Assembly: GCF_013377235.1 (NCBI RefSeq)
Contig: NZ_CP016226.1
Span: forward strand, 1,488,001 to 1,552,000
Origin: Mannheimia varigena
GTDB taxonomy: Bacteria; Pseudomonadota; Gammaproteobacteria; Enterobacterales; Pasteurellaceae
Direction of reading: 5' to 3'
DNA: 64,000 nucleotides
A program made the translations under genes and the position numbers. Position 1 is the stretch's first letter. The number at the start of each line of letters is the position of its first letter. This document shows, piece after piece, positions 34,387-43,319 of this stretch. Under the pieces are notes generated by a model. That model did no database searches. It saw only the letters and a list, made by a program, of their open reading frames with translations, and had not been told where the DNA came from.

Positions 34387-36513
34387 ATGGAAGCAAATCA
34401 TCAAAGGAATGATCTTGGTTTAGTCGCTCTTACGATGTTAGCACAATATCATAATATTTCGCTTAATCCGGAAGAAATAAAACATAAATTTGATATTGAT
34501 GGAAAAGGGCTTTCTTTAACCTCTTGGCTTTTAGCCGCAAAATCGTTAGCGTTGAAAGCAAAACACATTAAAAAAGAGATTTCCCGCTTACATTTGGTTA
34601 ATTTACCTGCCTTAGTTTGGCAAGATAACGGTAAACATTTTTTATTGGTAAAAGTGGATACCGATAATAACCGCTATTTAACTTACGATTTGGAAAAAGA
34701 TACACCGCAAATTTTATCACGAGACGAGTTTGAAGCTTGCTATCAAGGGCAGTTAATTTTGGTTACTTCCAGAGCCTCTGTCGTGGGGCAGTTAGCAAAA
34801 TTTGATTTCACTTGGTTTATTCCTGCGGTGATTAAATACCGAAAAATCTTTCTAGAAACCTTAATTGTTTCAATCTTTTTGCAAATTTTTGCCCTAATTA
34901 CACCGCTATTCTTCCAAGTGGTAATGGATAAAGTATTGGTACATCGAGGTTTTTCAACCTTGAATATCATTACTGTTGCCTTAGCTATTGTGATCATATT
35001 TGAAATTGTGTTAAGCGGTTTACGGACCTATATTTTTGCCCACAGTACCAGCCGGATTGATGTGGAATTAGGGGCTAAATTATTTCGGCATTTGTTATCG
35101 CTACCTATTTCTTATTTTGAGAACAGACGGGTTGGCGATACGGTTGCACGAGTTAGAGAATTAGATCAAATTCGGAATTTTCTTACCGGACAAGCATTAA
35201 CTTCGGTCTTGGATTTACTGTTCTCTTTTGTCTTTTTTGCGGTGATGTGGTATTACAGCCCGAAATTAACTCTAGTAGTTCTCGGCTCATTACCCTGCTA
35301 TATTTTATGGTCGATTTTTATTAGTCCGATTTTAAGACGACGTTTAGACGATAAATTTGCTCGAAGTGCTGATAACCAATCATTCTTGGTTGAATCAGTA
35401 ACTGCTATCAATATGATTAAAGCTATGGCGGTTACTCCACAAATGACCGATACGTGGGATAAACAATTGGCAAGCTATGTTTCATCAAGTTTCCGTGTAA
35501 CCGTATTGGCAACCATTGGGCAACAGGGAGTGCAACTTATCCAGAAAACTGTAATGGTAATCAACCTTTGGTTGGGAGCACACTTAGTGATCTCAGGTGA
35601 TCTTAGCATAGGACAATTAATTGCCTTTAATATGCTTTCCGGGCAAGTGATTGCACCGGTAATCCGCTTGGCACAACTCTGGCAAGATTTCCAACAAGTT
35701 GGTATTTCTGTTACACGTTTAGGTGATGTTTTAAATTCCCCGACCGAACAATATCAAGGAAAATTATCACTACCTGAAATACAAGGCGACATCGCGTTTA
35801 AAAATATTCGTTTTAGATATAAACCGGATGCTCCTACGATTTTAAATAATGTGAATTTAGAGATTAAAAAAGGGGAAGTAATCGGGATTGTTGGGCGTTC
35901 AGGCTCAGGCAAAAGTACATTAACAAAATTACTGCAACGTTTTTATATTCCTGAAAACGGTCAGGTGCTTATTGACGGGCACGATCTTGCATTAGCTGAC
36001 CCAAACTGGCTACGCCGTCAAATCGGGGTAGTCTTGCAAGATAACGTCCTGTTAAACCGTAGTATCCGAGAAAATATAGCCCTATCCGAACCGGGAATGT
36101 CAATGGAACGTGTGATTTATGCAGCAAAATTAGCTGGTGCTCATGATTTCATTTCAGAGCTACGTGAAGGTTATAACACTATTGTTGGTGAACAAGGCAC
36201 AGGGCTTTCCGGCGGACAGCGGCAACGGATTGCGATTGCACGAGCTTTAGTGAACAACCCTAAAATCCTGATTTTTGATGAAGCGACTAGTGCTCTCGAT
36301 TACGAATCTGAACATATTATTATGAAAAATATGCAAAAAATATGCCAAGGAAGAACCGTGATTTTGATTGCACATCGGTTATCAACAGTCAAAAATGCCG
36401 ACCGAATTATTGTGATGGAAAAAGGGGAAATTGTAGAACAAGGTAAGCATCACGAATTGCTGCAAAACAATAACGGGCTTTACTCCTACTTACATCAATT
36501 ACAACTGAATTAA
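34387..36513 (+). CDS. lktB: Leukotoxin export ABC transporter LktB
   Basis: Inner-membrane ATPase of the type I secretion system that exports LktA with LktD and a TolC-like channel. The start at ATG 34387 (MEANHQRNDLGL) is chosen over an in-frame ATG at 34342, which lies in the attenuator; it has AAAAGGAGAC before it and gives the usual 708 residues. Domains: inactive C39-like peptidase (1-125), six membrane segments (about 150-430), nucleotide-binding domain with Walker A GRSGSGKST, signature LSGGQ and Walker B ILIFDEATSALD. Confidence 0.97.
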   Translation: MEANHQRNDLGLVALTMLAQYHNISLNPEEIKHKFDIDGKGLSLTSWLLAAKSLALKAKHIKKEISRLHLVNLPALVWQDNGKHFLLVKVDTDNNRYLTYDLEKDTPQILSRDEFEACYQGQLILVTSRASVVGQLAKFDFTWFIPAVIKYRKIFLETLIVSIFLQIFALITPLFFQVVMDKVLVHRGFSTLNIITVALAIVIIFEIVLSGLRTYIFAHSTSRIDVELGAKLFRHLLSLPISYFENRRVGDTVARVRELDQIRNFLTGQALTSVLDLLFSFVFFAVMWYYSPKLTLVVLGSLPCYILWSIFISPILRRRLDDKFARSADNQSFLVESVTAINMIKAMAVTPQMTDTWDKQLASYVSSSFRVTVLATIGQQGVQLIQKTVMVINLWLGAHLVISGDLSIGQLIAFNMLSGQVIAPVIRLAQLWQDFQQVGISVTRLGDVLNSPTEQYQGKLSLPEIQGDIAFKNIRFRYKPDAPTILNNVNLEIKKGEVIGIVGRSGSGKSTLTKLLQRFYIPENGQVLIDGHDLALADPNWLRRQIGVVLQDNVLLNRSIRENIALSEPGMSMERVIYAAKLAGAHDFISELREGYNTIVGEQGTGLSGGQRQRIAIARALVNNPKILIFDEATSALDYESEHIIMKNMQKICQGRTVILIAHRLSTVKNADRIIVMEKGEIVEQGKHHELLQNNNGLYSYLHQLQLN

Positions 36514-36524
36514 GAAGGAAAACA

Positions 36525-37961
36525 ATGAAAATATGGCTTAGTGGTATTTATGAATTTTTCCTACGCTATAAAAATATTTGGGTAGAAGTATGGAAAATTC
36601 GTAAAGAATTAGACCACCCAAACAGAAAAAAAGATGAAAGTGAGTTTTTACCGGCACATTTAGAGCTGATTGAAACCCCGGTTTCTAAAAAGCCACGCCT
36701 AATTGCCTATTTAATTATGCTGTTTTTAGCGGTGGCAATTGTGCTTGCAAGTGTCAGTAAAGTGGAAATTGTGGCGACTGCACCCGGTAAATTAACCTTT
36801 AGTGGTAGAAGTAAAGAAATTAAACCGATTGAAAATACGATCGTACAAGAAATTTTTGTTAAGGACGGGCAATTTGTAGAAAAAGGTCAATTATTAGTCA
36901 GTTTAACTGCTTTAGGCTCTGATGCAGATATCAAAAAGACTATTACTTCACTCTCTTTGGCAAAACTAGAGAACTATCGCTACCAAACCCTACTTACTGC
37001 CATTGAAAAAGAGTCATTACCGGTTATCGATTTATCCAACACCGAATTTAAAGATTCATCGGAGGAAGACAGGTTGCGTATTAAGCATTTAATCGAAGAA
37101 CAATACACGACTTGGCAAAAACAAAAAACGCAGAAAACCTTAGCTTATAAACGTAAAGATGCAGAAAAACAGACCATATCTGCTTACGTTCGTAAATATG
37201 AAGGTGCAACTCGTATAGAGCAAGAAAAGTTAAAGGACTTTAGAAAACTTTATCAACAAAAGTCTTTATCTAAACACGAACTTCTCTCGCAAGAAAATAA
37301 AGCCATTGAAGCACAAAATGAGTTGGCGGTTTATCGTTCAAAATTAAATGAATTAGAAAGTGATCTTCTCAATGTGAAAGAAGAACTTGAATTGATCACA
37401 CAATTCTTTAAAAGCGATGTATTGGAAAAATTAAAACAGCATATTGAAAATGAGCGTCAGCTCCGGCTTGAGTTGGAAAAAAATGACCAACGTAGACAAG
37501 CTTCTATGATCAGAGCTCCGGTTTCCGGTACGGTGCAACAGCTGAAAATTCATACTATAGGTGGTGTTGTTACCACAGCTGAAACCTTGATGATTATTGT
37601 GCCGGAAGATGATGTATTAGAAGCTACCGCTCTGATTCAAAACAAAGACATCGGCTTTGTTGCTGCAGGGCAAGAGGTGATTATTAAAGTAGAAACTTTC
37701 CCTTATACCCGATACGGCTATATTACCGGACGGATTAAACATATCAGCCCAGACGCTATAGAACAACCTAATTTAGGACTAGTGTTTAATGCAACTGTTA
37801 GTATAGACAAACAAGCACTCTCATCTCCGGACGGTCATAAAATAGAGCTAGGCTCAGGTATGACGATTACCGCTGAAATCAAAACAGGTGAGCGAAGTGT
37901 AATGAGCTATTTGCTCAGCCCATTGGAAGAATCTGTTACAGAAAGTTTAAGGGAACGCTAA
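36525..37961 (+). CDS. lktD: Leukotoxin secretion adaptor LktD
   Basis: HlyD-family periplasmic adaptor linking LktB to the outer-membrane channel. In 478 residues: a short cytosolic N-terminus, one membrane anchor (about 60-80, LIAYLIMLFLAVAIVLA), a biotinyl-lipoyl-like half (TAPGKLTFSG...), long coiled coils (about 150-310), and a C-terminal beta domain with RAPVSGTVQQL. It starts 11 bases after lktB with AGAAGGA. Last gene of lktCABD. No tolC homologue is in the window. Confidence 0.97.
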   Translation: MKIWLSGIYEFFLRYKNIWVEVWKIRKELDHPNRKKDESEFLPAHLELIETPVSKKPRLIAYLIMLFLAVAIVLASVSKVEIVATAPGKLTFSGRSKEIKPIENTIVQEIFVKDGQFVEKGQLLVSLTALGSDADIKKTITSLSLAKLENYRYQTLLTAIEKESLPVIDLSNTEFKDSSEEDRLRIKHLIEEQYTTWQKQKTQKTLAYKRKDAEKQTISAYVRKYEGATRIEQEKLKDFRKLYQQKSLSKHELLSQENKAIEAQNELAVYRSKLNELESDLLNVKEELELITQFFKSDVLEKLKQHIENERQLRLELEKNDQRRQASMIRAPVSGTVQQLKIHTIGGVVTTAETLMIIVPEDDVLEATALIQNKDIGFVAAGQEVIIKVETFPYTRYGYITGRIKHISPDAIEQPNLGLVFNATVSIDKQALSSPDGHKIELGSGMTITAEIKTGERSVMSYLLSPLEESVTESLRER

Positions 37962-37975
37962 ATCGAACCTAAACA

Positions 37976-38018
37976 AAGCCATAATAGCTATTTCCGCAGC
38001 TGTTATGGCTTTTTTTTG
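37976..38018 (+). terminator. Terminator of the leukotoxin operon
   Basis: AAGCCATAA-TAGCT and AGCTG-TTATGGCTT pair (one mismatch) around TATTTCCGC, followed by eight T residues. Confidence 0.88.
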
Positions 38019-38357
38019 CATAAAGAGACAGGTTTTTAACATCATAAGCGGTTAAAAAAGTAAATTTTTTTACACCTTTGTAAATAATGTCCTCTATTTT
38101 TTCTGCGTCCAAAATAAACAATTAAGAAGAGGATTTATGAGCCTTATTAACGGGGCAGATTGTTAATCTGCAGTGGCATCAAGAGTGTATTGGTTTCCAA
38201 TCTTATCTGTTCGACTCCTATATGGAGGATCTAGTGAAAATGTTGAAATATAACTGTTTGTTGAGTTTTATTGCCATATAAAAATAATGGTTATTGACAA
38301 TATTGGTGTAATTATACAGAATACCAGTATTAACCTTAATTTTTTTATGGAAATAGA
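38019..38357 (+). other. Leader region of the TonB receptor gene
   Basis: A 339-base gap without a credible ORF (one 9-codon reading frame begins at 38138). It contains the hairpin cluster listed separately, and near the receptor start a TTGACA -35 (38294-38299) with CAGAAT 17 bases on, a modest promoter. I looked for a Zur palindrome and saw none that convinced me. Confidence 0.5.
38155..38229 (+). ncRNA. Structured, tRNA-Asn-like element of unknown role
   Basis: Three short perfect hairpins in a row: GCAGA-TTGTTAA-TCTGC (38155-38171), ATTGG-TTT-CCAAT (38189-38201) and CTCC-TATAT-GGAG (38215-38227). The first equals a 5-bp anticodon arm with 7-base loop and GTT anticodon. TGTTCGACTCC resembles a T-loop, and GGAGGA recalls the tRNA-Asn acceptor. 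D-arm and T-stem pairing fail, so it is not a normal tRNA. It may be a decayed tRNA or a regulatory leader. Confidence 0.35.
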
Positions 38358-40907
38358 ATGCAGAAGTTTCATTTTAAAAATAGTTTATTTGCGGTTGCTG
38401 TATCAAGTTTTTGTCAGTTTGCATATGCGGAAAAAGAGGCCTTGCTTGATGAGGTTGTAGTGTCTTCCAGTGTTACACCTGATTTCCAATCCCTTGCTTT
38501 TACGCAAGGTCGTAAAGCCAGTGACGTGACAATTGAAGGGAAAGTATTTAAATCTCGTTCTGCTACATTAGGTAATGCTTTAGCTGGAGAGCTAGGTGTT
38601 CACTCTAATCCATTTGGTGGCGGGGCAAGTGCTCCTGTCATTCGTGGTCAAGATGGCGTAAGAATAAAATTGTTACAAAACGGATCGGATATTGTTGATA
38701 TGTCGAATATTTCGCCAGATCATACTGTGGCGGCAGATACTCTCTTGGCGCAGCAGGTAGATTTAGTTCGAGGCACTTCAACTCTGATATATGGAATGGC
38801 TTCTCCTGCAGGTGTAGTGAATATTATTGATAAACGAATTCCCACCTATCGTCCTGAAAAAGGCTATGAGGGAGAAGTACTCTCCCGTTTTGATACGGCA
38901 AGTAAAGAGCGTGTGCTAAATGCGGGTGTGACATTATCTGCAGGGGAGAATTTTTTAATTCGGGCAGAGGGTTTGACACGCAAGTCAGATAACTACCGCG
39001 TGCCAGAAGTCTATATTGGTAGAAAACTAAACTATTTGCCGGATAGCCACAATAAATCGAATGTAGGAACGTTCGGTGCAAGCTGGATTGGCAGCCGAGG
39101 CTATTTGGGGGCTTCCTTTAGCTATCGTCAAGATCACTATGGTATCCCAGGGCATAACCATGCCTTTGATTACTGTTCCGGACACTTGTTTGATACCTCC
39201 AATCTAAATGCCGTTGTTTCAGGTGGTGATGCACCTTATTTAGATGCTTATCCACATTTAATGACGGACAAAGATGTGAATGAGGCCCTCCATTTCCACT
39301 GTGGCACAGACCTCAACACTGGGGCTCATAGCCACAGCAATGTTTATGGACACCAGTACGACATCAGTTCCGCCGGTCCAGTTATTGATATGCGTTCTAA
39401 GCGTTACGATCTTCGTGGTGAAATGAAAGAGCCACTTCCCGGCGTCGGTAAGGTGAAATTGTCTCTCACTTATGCAGACTACTACCACGATGAGAAACAC
39501 GACGGCAAAGCTCATATCAAAGGCTATGAGGTGGAAAGTATCAAGAAGGCGAAACTTCATACCGCAGCACTGATGGCAGGTAAGCCCGAGGCTTTTTATT
39601 CCAACCGTGGATTTAACAGTCGTTTGGAAATCTATCATAAGCCAACCGAACATTTTAATGGTTTGATTGGGCTACAGTATCAAACGCAAAAAAGCAGTGC
39701 CCGTCGTTTGGCAGCAAATCTGAATAATGATCAAAATAATTTAAGCGGTGAGCGTAAGGAATCAGAGCGTAATCCATTAGTAGAAAATACCAATAAGCAA
39801 CTTAGTCTTTTTGCCCTAGAGCAAATTATTTGGAAAAATTTCATCTTTGAGCTAGGAGCGCGCTGGGAAAAACAATCTATCCCAATTAGCTACAATAAAG
39901 AAAAGTTACGTTTGAATCATAGGGCTCGCCAGCCAGATTTATCTATTTATAATGAAAATGCACTCTCTTATTCAGGTACGATTATGTGGGATTTCCATCC
40001 TGATTACCGTTTATCTGTCACAGGTTCTCACAATGAAAGAATGCCAGCACCGATGGAGCTCTATTATCATGGTAAACACCTTGCTACTAACTCTTTTGAA
40101 TACGGTAATCGAGATCTGAAGAAAGAACGTTCTAATAATGCAGAAGTGGGATTAATGCACTTCTCGGACAAATGGGATTTTAAAGTGAGTGCGTATTATC
40201 AACGCTTTAAAAATTATATCCACAACGAAAATCTACACCGAGAAGGTAATTTGTTTATGCGTCGCTACAATCAATCCCAAGCTAAATTCCATGGCTTTGA
40301 AGGTGAAATTGGTTATCAGATGACAGAAAAACACAAAATTTCCCTATTTGGTGACTATGTGAATGGGAGATTGTTCGGTTTTAAAACCTTCTATGGTAAT
40401 AAGAAATACGCGGAAAAATGCTTCATCAACGAATGGGATGAAGAGGAATGCGATTATACTCAAGTTGGCGTAGAAAAGATCGAACGACCTAATCGTAATG
40501 CTGCCCGAGTACCACCGCTACGGTTAGGTTTCCGACTTAAAAGTCAATTTAATCAAAACTGGTCAGGATCATTGGAATACACTCGAATGTTTGCACAAAA
40601 ACGTGTTTCAATTAATAGTGTAATTAAACCGATTACCCAAGAGGAAGCAGAAAAAAGGCGTGAAGCATCGGGTGGGCTTGGTTATGACGGTTACTATGTG
40701 GAAAAAGTGCCGGAGGATGTGACCAAAGGCTACCACTTAGTGAATGTGGCGGTGAATTATCAACGTAAAATCAGTGATATTGAATATAGTGCAACATTGA
40801 ATATTAACAATTTGTTGAATCAGAAAGTGTATATTCATAACTCTTATTTACCGTATGTACCACAAATGGGCCGTAACTTTATGCTTAATCTTGGTATTTC
40901 GTTTTAG
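38358..40907 (+). CDS. TonB-dependent outer-membrane receptor, ZnuD-like (zinc)
   Basis: Outer-membrane beta-barrel importing a scarce nutrient with energy from TonB. In 849 residues: signal peptide about 1-24 (ending AYA), TonB box DEVVVSS at 31-37, plug with VIRGQDGVRI (about 94-103) and LVRGTSTLIYG, and barrel ending in LNLGISF. Residues 260-332 form a loop with ten His and two Cys (H260, H266, H268, C273, H276, H300, H312, H314, C315, H324, H326, H332). This matches the zinc-capturing loop of neisserial ZnuD, so I infer zinc. Haem receptors are the main alternative. Confidence 0.85.
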   Translation: MQKFHFKNSLFAVAVSSFCQFAYAEKEALLDEVVVSSSVTPDFQSLAFTQGRKASDVTIEGKVFKSRSATLGNALAGELGVHSNPFGGGASAPVIRGQDGVRIKLLQNGSDIVDMSNISPDHTVAADTLLAQQVDLVRGTSTLIYGMASPAGVVNIIDKRIPTYRPEKGYEGEVLSRFDTASKERVLNAGVTLSAGENFLIRAEGLTRKSDNYRVPEVYIGRKLNYLPDSHNKSNVGTFGASWIGSRGYLGASFSYRQDHYGIPGHNHAFDYCSGHLFDTSNLNAVVSGGDAPYLDAYPHLMTDKDVNEALHFHCGTDLNTGAHSHSNVYGHQYDISSAGPVIDMRSKRYDLRGEMKEPLPGVGKVKLSLTYADYYHDEKHDGKAHIKGYEVESIKKAKLHTAALMAGKPEAFYSNRGFNSRLEIYHKPTEHFNGLIGLQYQTQKSSARRLAANLNNDQNNLSGERKESERNPLVENTNKQLSLFALEQIIWKNFIFELGARWEKQSIPISYNKEKLRLNHRARQPDLSIYNENALSYSGTIMWDFHPDYRLSVTGSHNERMPAPMELYYHGKHLATNSFEYGNRDLKKERSNNAEVGLMHFSDKWDFKVSAYYQRFKNYIHNENLHREGNLFMRRYNQSQAKFHGFEGEIGYQMTEKHKISLFGDYVNGRLFGFKTFYGNKKYAEKCFINEWDEEECDYTQVGVEKIERPNRNAARVPPLRLGFRLKSQFNQNWSGSLEYTRMFAQKRVSINSVIKPITQEEAEKRREASGGLGYDGYYVEKVPEDVTKGYHLVNVAVNYQRKISDIEYSATLNINNLLNQKVYIHNSYLPYVPQMGRNFMLNLGISF

Positions 40908-40971
40908 GTAAAACTGAATACTTCGGTTTGGTAAAAAAAACATAAAATTGGACCGCTTGTTAAGCTAAAAA

Positions 40972-41545
40972 TGATCTGTCCGCAAAAGTTAGGCAGTTTA
41001 TTAACTTAAGTATTGAGCTCGGTATTGTTGTACTGGGCTCAATACTTTTAAATAAAGTTTAATGCGTTTTGGGTGATAATACATTACATATTCTTTAATT
41101 TTCGACTGTAATTCAGCGATTGAAGTATTATAAGTGCACGAATAAAGGTGCTTATACTTCAATATCGTAAAGAAACTCTCTGTCACCGCATTGTCGTAGC
41201 AGTTTCCTCGGCGGTATTGCTTTACTCTTCAACATTTTCACCCATCCGTCTGTGCTATATAACAAACCTTGGTTGCTGTGAATAATTTGGCATTCTATCG
41301 GTTTGAGTTAGTTAAGCTCTTAAAATAGTTTTTTTTGTGTAAAATTAAACGAATCAATTTCAGCATCGTTTTGAAGTTCTTTTCACGAAAGCTTTTAGTC
41401 AATGAATAACAAGTGAATAAGATTTAGCTACTTCATAGATACCAAAATTCTGTTCGGTAACGATCTTCATAATTTCGAGGCGAAATTGATAAGATTAGGA
41501 CATAATTTGCATCTCAAATTAGGCACAGGTTTTGTGGACAGATCA
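40972..41545 (-). mobile_element. Decayed IS3-family insertion sequence
   Basis: The ends are imperfect inverted repeats: TGATCTGTCCGCAAAA on the left and, inverted, TGATCTGTCCACAAAA on the right, with TG...CA termini as usual for IS3. The interior is only 574 bp, while complete members are about 1.2-1.5 kb, so a large deletion removed orfA and most of orfB. I see no target-site duplication. It inserted between the TonB receptor and a terminator at 41558. Confidence 0.75.
41001..41290 (-). pseudogene. IS3-family transposase (OrfB) C-terminal remnant
   Basis: The minus strand encodes, across a frameshift near 41195, a sequence matching the end of IS3/IS150-type OrfB: IIHSNQGLLYST (normally HSDQG, so the catalytic Asp reads Asn), then RGNCYDNAVTESFFTILKYK with the catalytic Glu, then YYHPKRIKLYLKVLSPVQYR-like text to a stop at 41001. 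The N-terminal part and first catalytic Asp are absent. It cannot encode an active transposase. Confidence 0.8.
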
Positions 41546-41557
41546 TGCTCTAACAAA

Positions 41558-41590
41558 AAGGACGTTGCTAAACGTCCTTATTTTATCATT
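41558..41590. terminator. Hairpin terminator beyond the IS remnant
   Basis: AAGGACGTT-GCTA-AACGTCCTT is a perfect 9-bp stem, with TATTTTATC after it and AAAAA before it. It was probably the original terminator of the TonB receptor gene, now displaced by the IS. From here to 41757 I see nothing else. Confidence 0.75.
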
Positions 41591-41758
41591 TTTTTATTAT
41601 GCGAAATGCTATAACTCCGGGGTAATTGGTATTTCTGCGGCATTGTTACATGGTGCATAAGTTTTCTTTATCAATTTATAGGGAGCATGCTAACCATAAA
41701 TAAAACATACTTCTACAACAAATCAAAATGACTATGTGATATAACTAAAAGAGATCTT

Positions 41759-41794
41759 AAAAGGGAGAATAGTTGTCTATACTCCCTTTTGTTT
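41759..41794 (-). terminator. Terminator of glpFK
   Basis: AAAAGGGAG and CTCCCTTTT pair, with an inner ATAG/CTAT, about 15 bases after the glpK stop. A-rich sequence beyond it becomes a modest T tract on the minus strand. Confidence 0.7.
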
Positions 41795-41804
41795 AAATTG
41801 AAAA

Positions 41805-43316
41805 TTACTCTTCAGCGTCTTCTTTTGCCCATTCTAATGAACGACGAACGGCTTTTTTCCAGCCTTTATAACGTCTGGCACGTTTTTCTTGATCGCCATC
41901 TGGAGTGAAAGTACGCTCAATTTCTGCTTTATCTTTTAGCTCTTCTAAATCTTTCCAGAAACCAACTGCAATACCAGCAAGATAAGCTGCACCTAAAGCC
42001 GTTACTTCTTTCACTTTCGGACGCTCAACTTTGGTGTCTAAGATATCTGCTTGGAATTGCATTAAGAAGTTATTTGCTGTTGCTCCGCCATCAACACGCA
42101 GTGCTTGAAGTTTCGCTTTTGAATCAGATTGCATTGCTTCTAACACATCACGAGTTTGGTAAGCGATAGATTCCAATGTTGCTCGCACAATATGGTTACG
42201 GTTTGAACCACGTGTTAAGCCGAAAATTGAGCCTCGTGCATACGGATCCCAATACGGTGCACCTAAACCGGTAAAGGCAGGTACAACGTAAACGCCGTTT
42301 GAGCTATCTTCTTTCGTCGCAAAATATTCGCTATCGAAACTGTCGTGAACAATTTTCAACTCATCACGTAACCATTGAATAGATGCACCTGCAATAAACA
42401 CCGAGCCTTCTAATGCATATTCAGGCTCGCCTTTTGCATTACAAGCAATAGTGGTTAATAAGCCGTTTTCGGATTGAATAGCGGTATTACCTGTGTGCAT
42501 CAACATAAAGCAACCTGTACCGTAGGTATTTTTCGCTTGCCCTTCTTTCACGCATAAATGACCGTAAAGAGCTGCTTGTTGGTCGCCTGCGATACCTGCA
42601 ATTGGAATACGTACACCACCTTGTCCGCCGATATTGGTTTTGCCGTAAATTTCAGAGGAATTTTTCACTTCCGGTAACATTGAGCGTGGAATATTCAGTA
42701 ATTCCAGCATCTTATCGTCCCACTGCTTGGTGTGAATGTTAAATAACATCGTACGAGAAGCATTGGTGTAATCGGTAATATGAACACGCCCTTGAGTTAA
42801 TTTCCATACCAGCCAAGTATCGACCGTACCAAATAATAACTCACCTCGTTCTGCTTTTTCTCTTGCTCCTTCTACGTTATCTAAAATCCATTTTACTTTT
42901 GTGCCGGAGAAGTATGGATCGACAACTAAGCCTGTGGTTTTACGGATATACTCTTCGTGTCCGTCTGCTTTTAATTTATCGGTAATATCGGAGGTACGGC
43001 GGCATTGCCATACGATCGCATTATAAACTGGTTTACCGCTCTCTTTTTCCCACACAATGGTGGTTTCACGCTGGTTGGTAATACCAATTGCAGCAATACT
43101 ATCAGGACTAATACCCGCCTTTGCCACCACTTCATTTAAGGTCGAACTCTGGGTTGCCCAAATTTCCATCGGGTTATGTTCTACCCAACCAGCTTGTGGG
43201 TAAATTTGGGTAAATTCACGTTGTGCCACTTCAACAACATTGGCATTTTTATCTAGTAATACCGCACGGGAGCTTGTTGTGCCTTGATCAAGGGCGATGA
43301 TATATTGTTTGTCCAT
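41805..43316 (-). CDS. glpK: Glycerol kinase
   Basis: Phosphorylates glycerol to sn-glycerol-3-phosphate with ATP, trapping it in the cell. The 503 residues have standard length, with the ATPase-fold phosphate motif DQGTTSSRA (10-18), glycerol-binding QCRRTSD and GTGCFMLMHTG, and the FGGY signature near residue 360. It starts 3 bases after the glpF stop, with CAGGAG inside the glpF end, so it is translationally coupled. Confidence 0.97.
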   Translation of the reverse strand: MDKQYIIALDQGTTSSRAVLLDKNANVVEVAQREFTQIYPQAGWVEHNPMEIWATQSSTLNEVVAKAGISPDSIAAIGITNQRETTIVWEKESGKPVYNAIVWQCRRTSDITDKLKADGHEEYIRKTTGLVVDPYFSGTKVKWILDNVEGAREKAERGELLFGTVDTWLVWKLTQGRVHITDYTNASRTMLFNIHTKQWDDKMLELLNIPRSMLPEVKNSSEIYGKTNIGGQGGVRIPIAGIAGDQQAALYGHLCVKEGQAKNTYGTGCFMLMHTGNTAIQSENGLLTTIACNAKGEPEYALEGSVFIAGASIQWLRDELKIVHDSFDSEYFATKEDSSNGVYVVPAFTGLGAPYWDPYARGSIFGLTRGSNRNHIVRATLESIAYQTRDVLEAMQSDSKAKLQALRVDGGATANNFLMQFQADILDTKVERPKVKEVTALGAAYLAGIAVGFWKDLEELKDKAEIERTFTPDGDQEKRARRYKGWKKAVRRSLEWAKEDAEE

Positions 43317-43319
43317 AGA

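Noticed and set aside
30935..37961. Absence of uptake signals in the leukotoxin genes as a sign of recent foreign origin
   Set aside because: The ribosomal block at 11.7-20.2 kb also lacks them, so absence is not informative.
38155..38229. A functional tRNA-Asn gene
   Set aside because: Only the anticodon arm folds properly; D-arm, T-stem and CCA end are missing, and two real tRNA-Asn genes exist at 22.1-22.5 kb.
38230..38357. Zur operator before the zinc receptor
   Set aside because: No 7-base inverted GTTATA-type palindrome was found; only scattered AT-rich near matches.
41001..41186. Independent 61-residue gene
   Set aside because: It is the tail of an IS3-family transposase within a decayed element.
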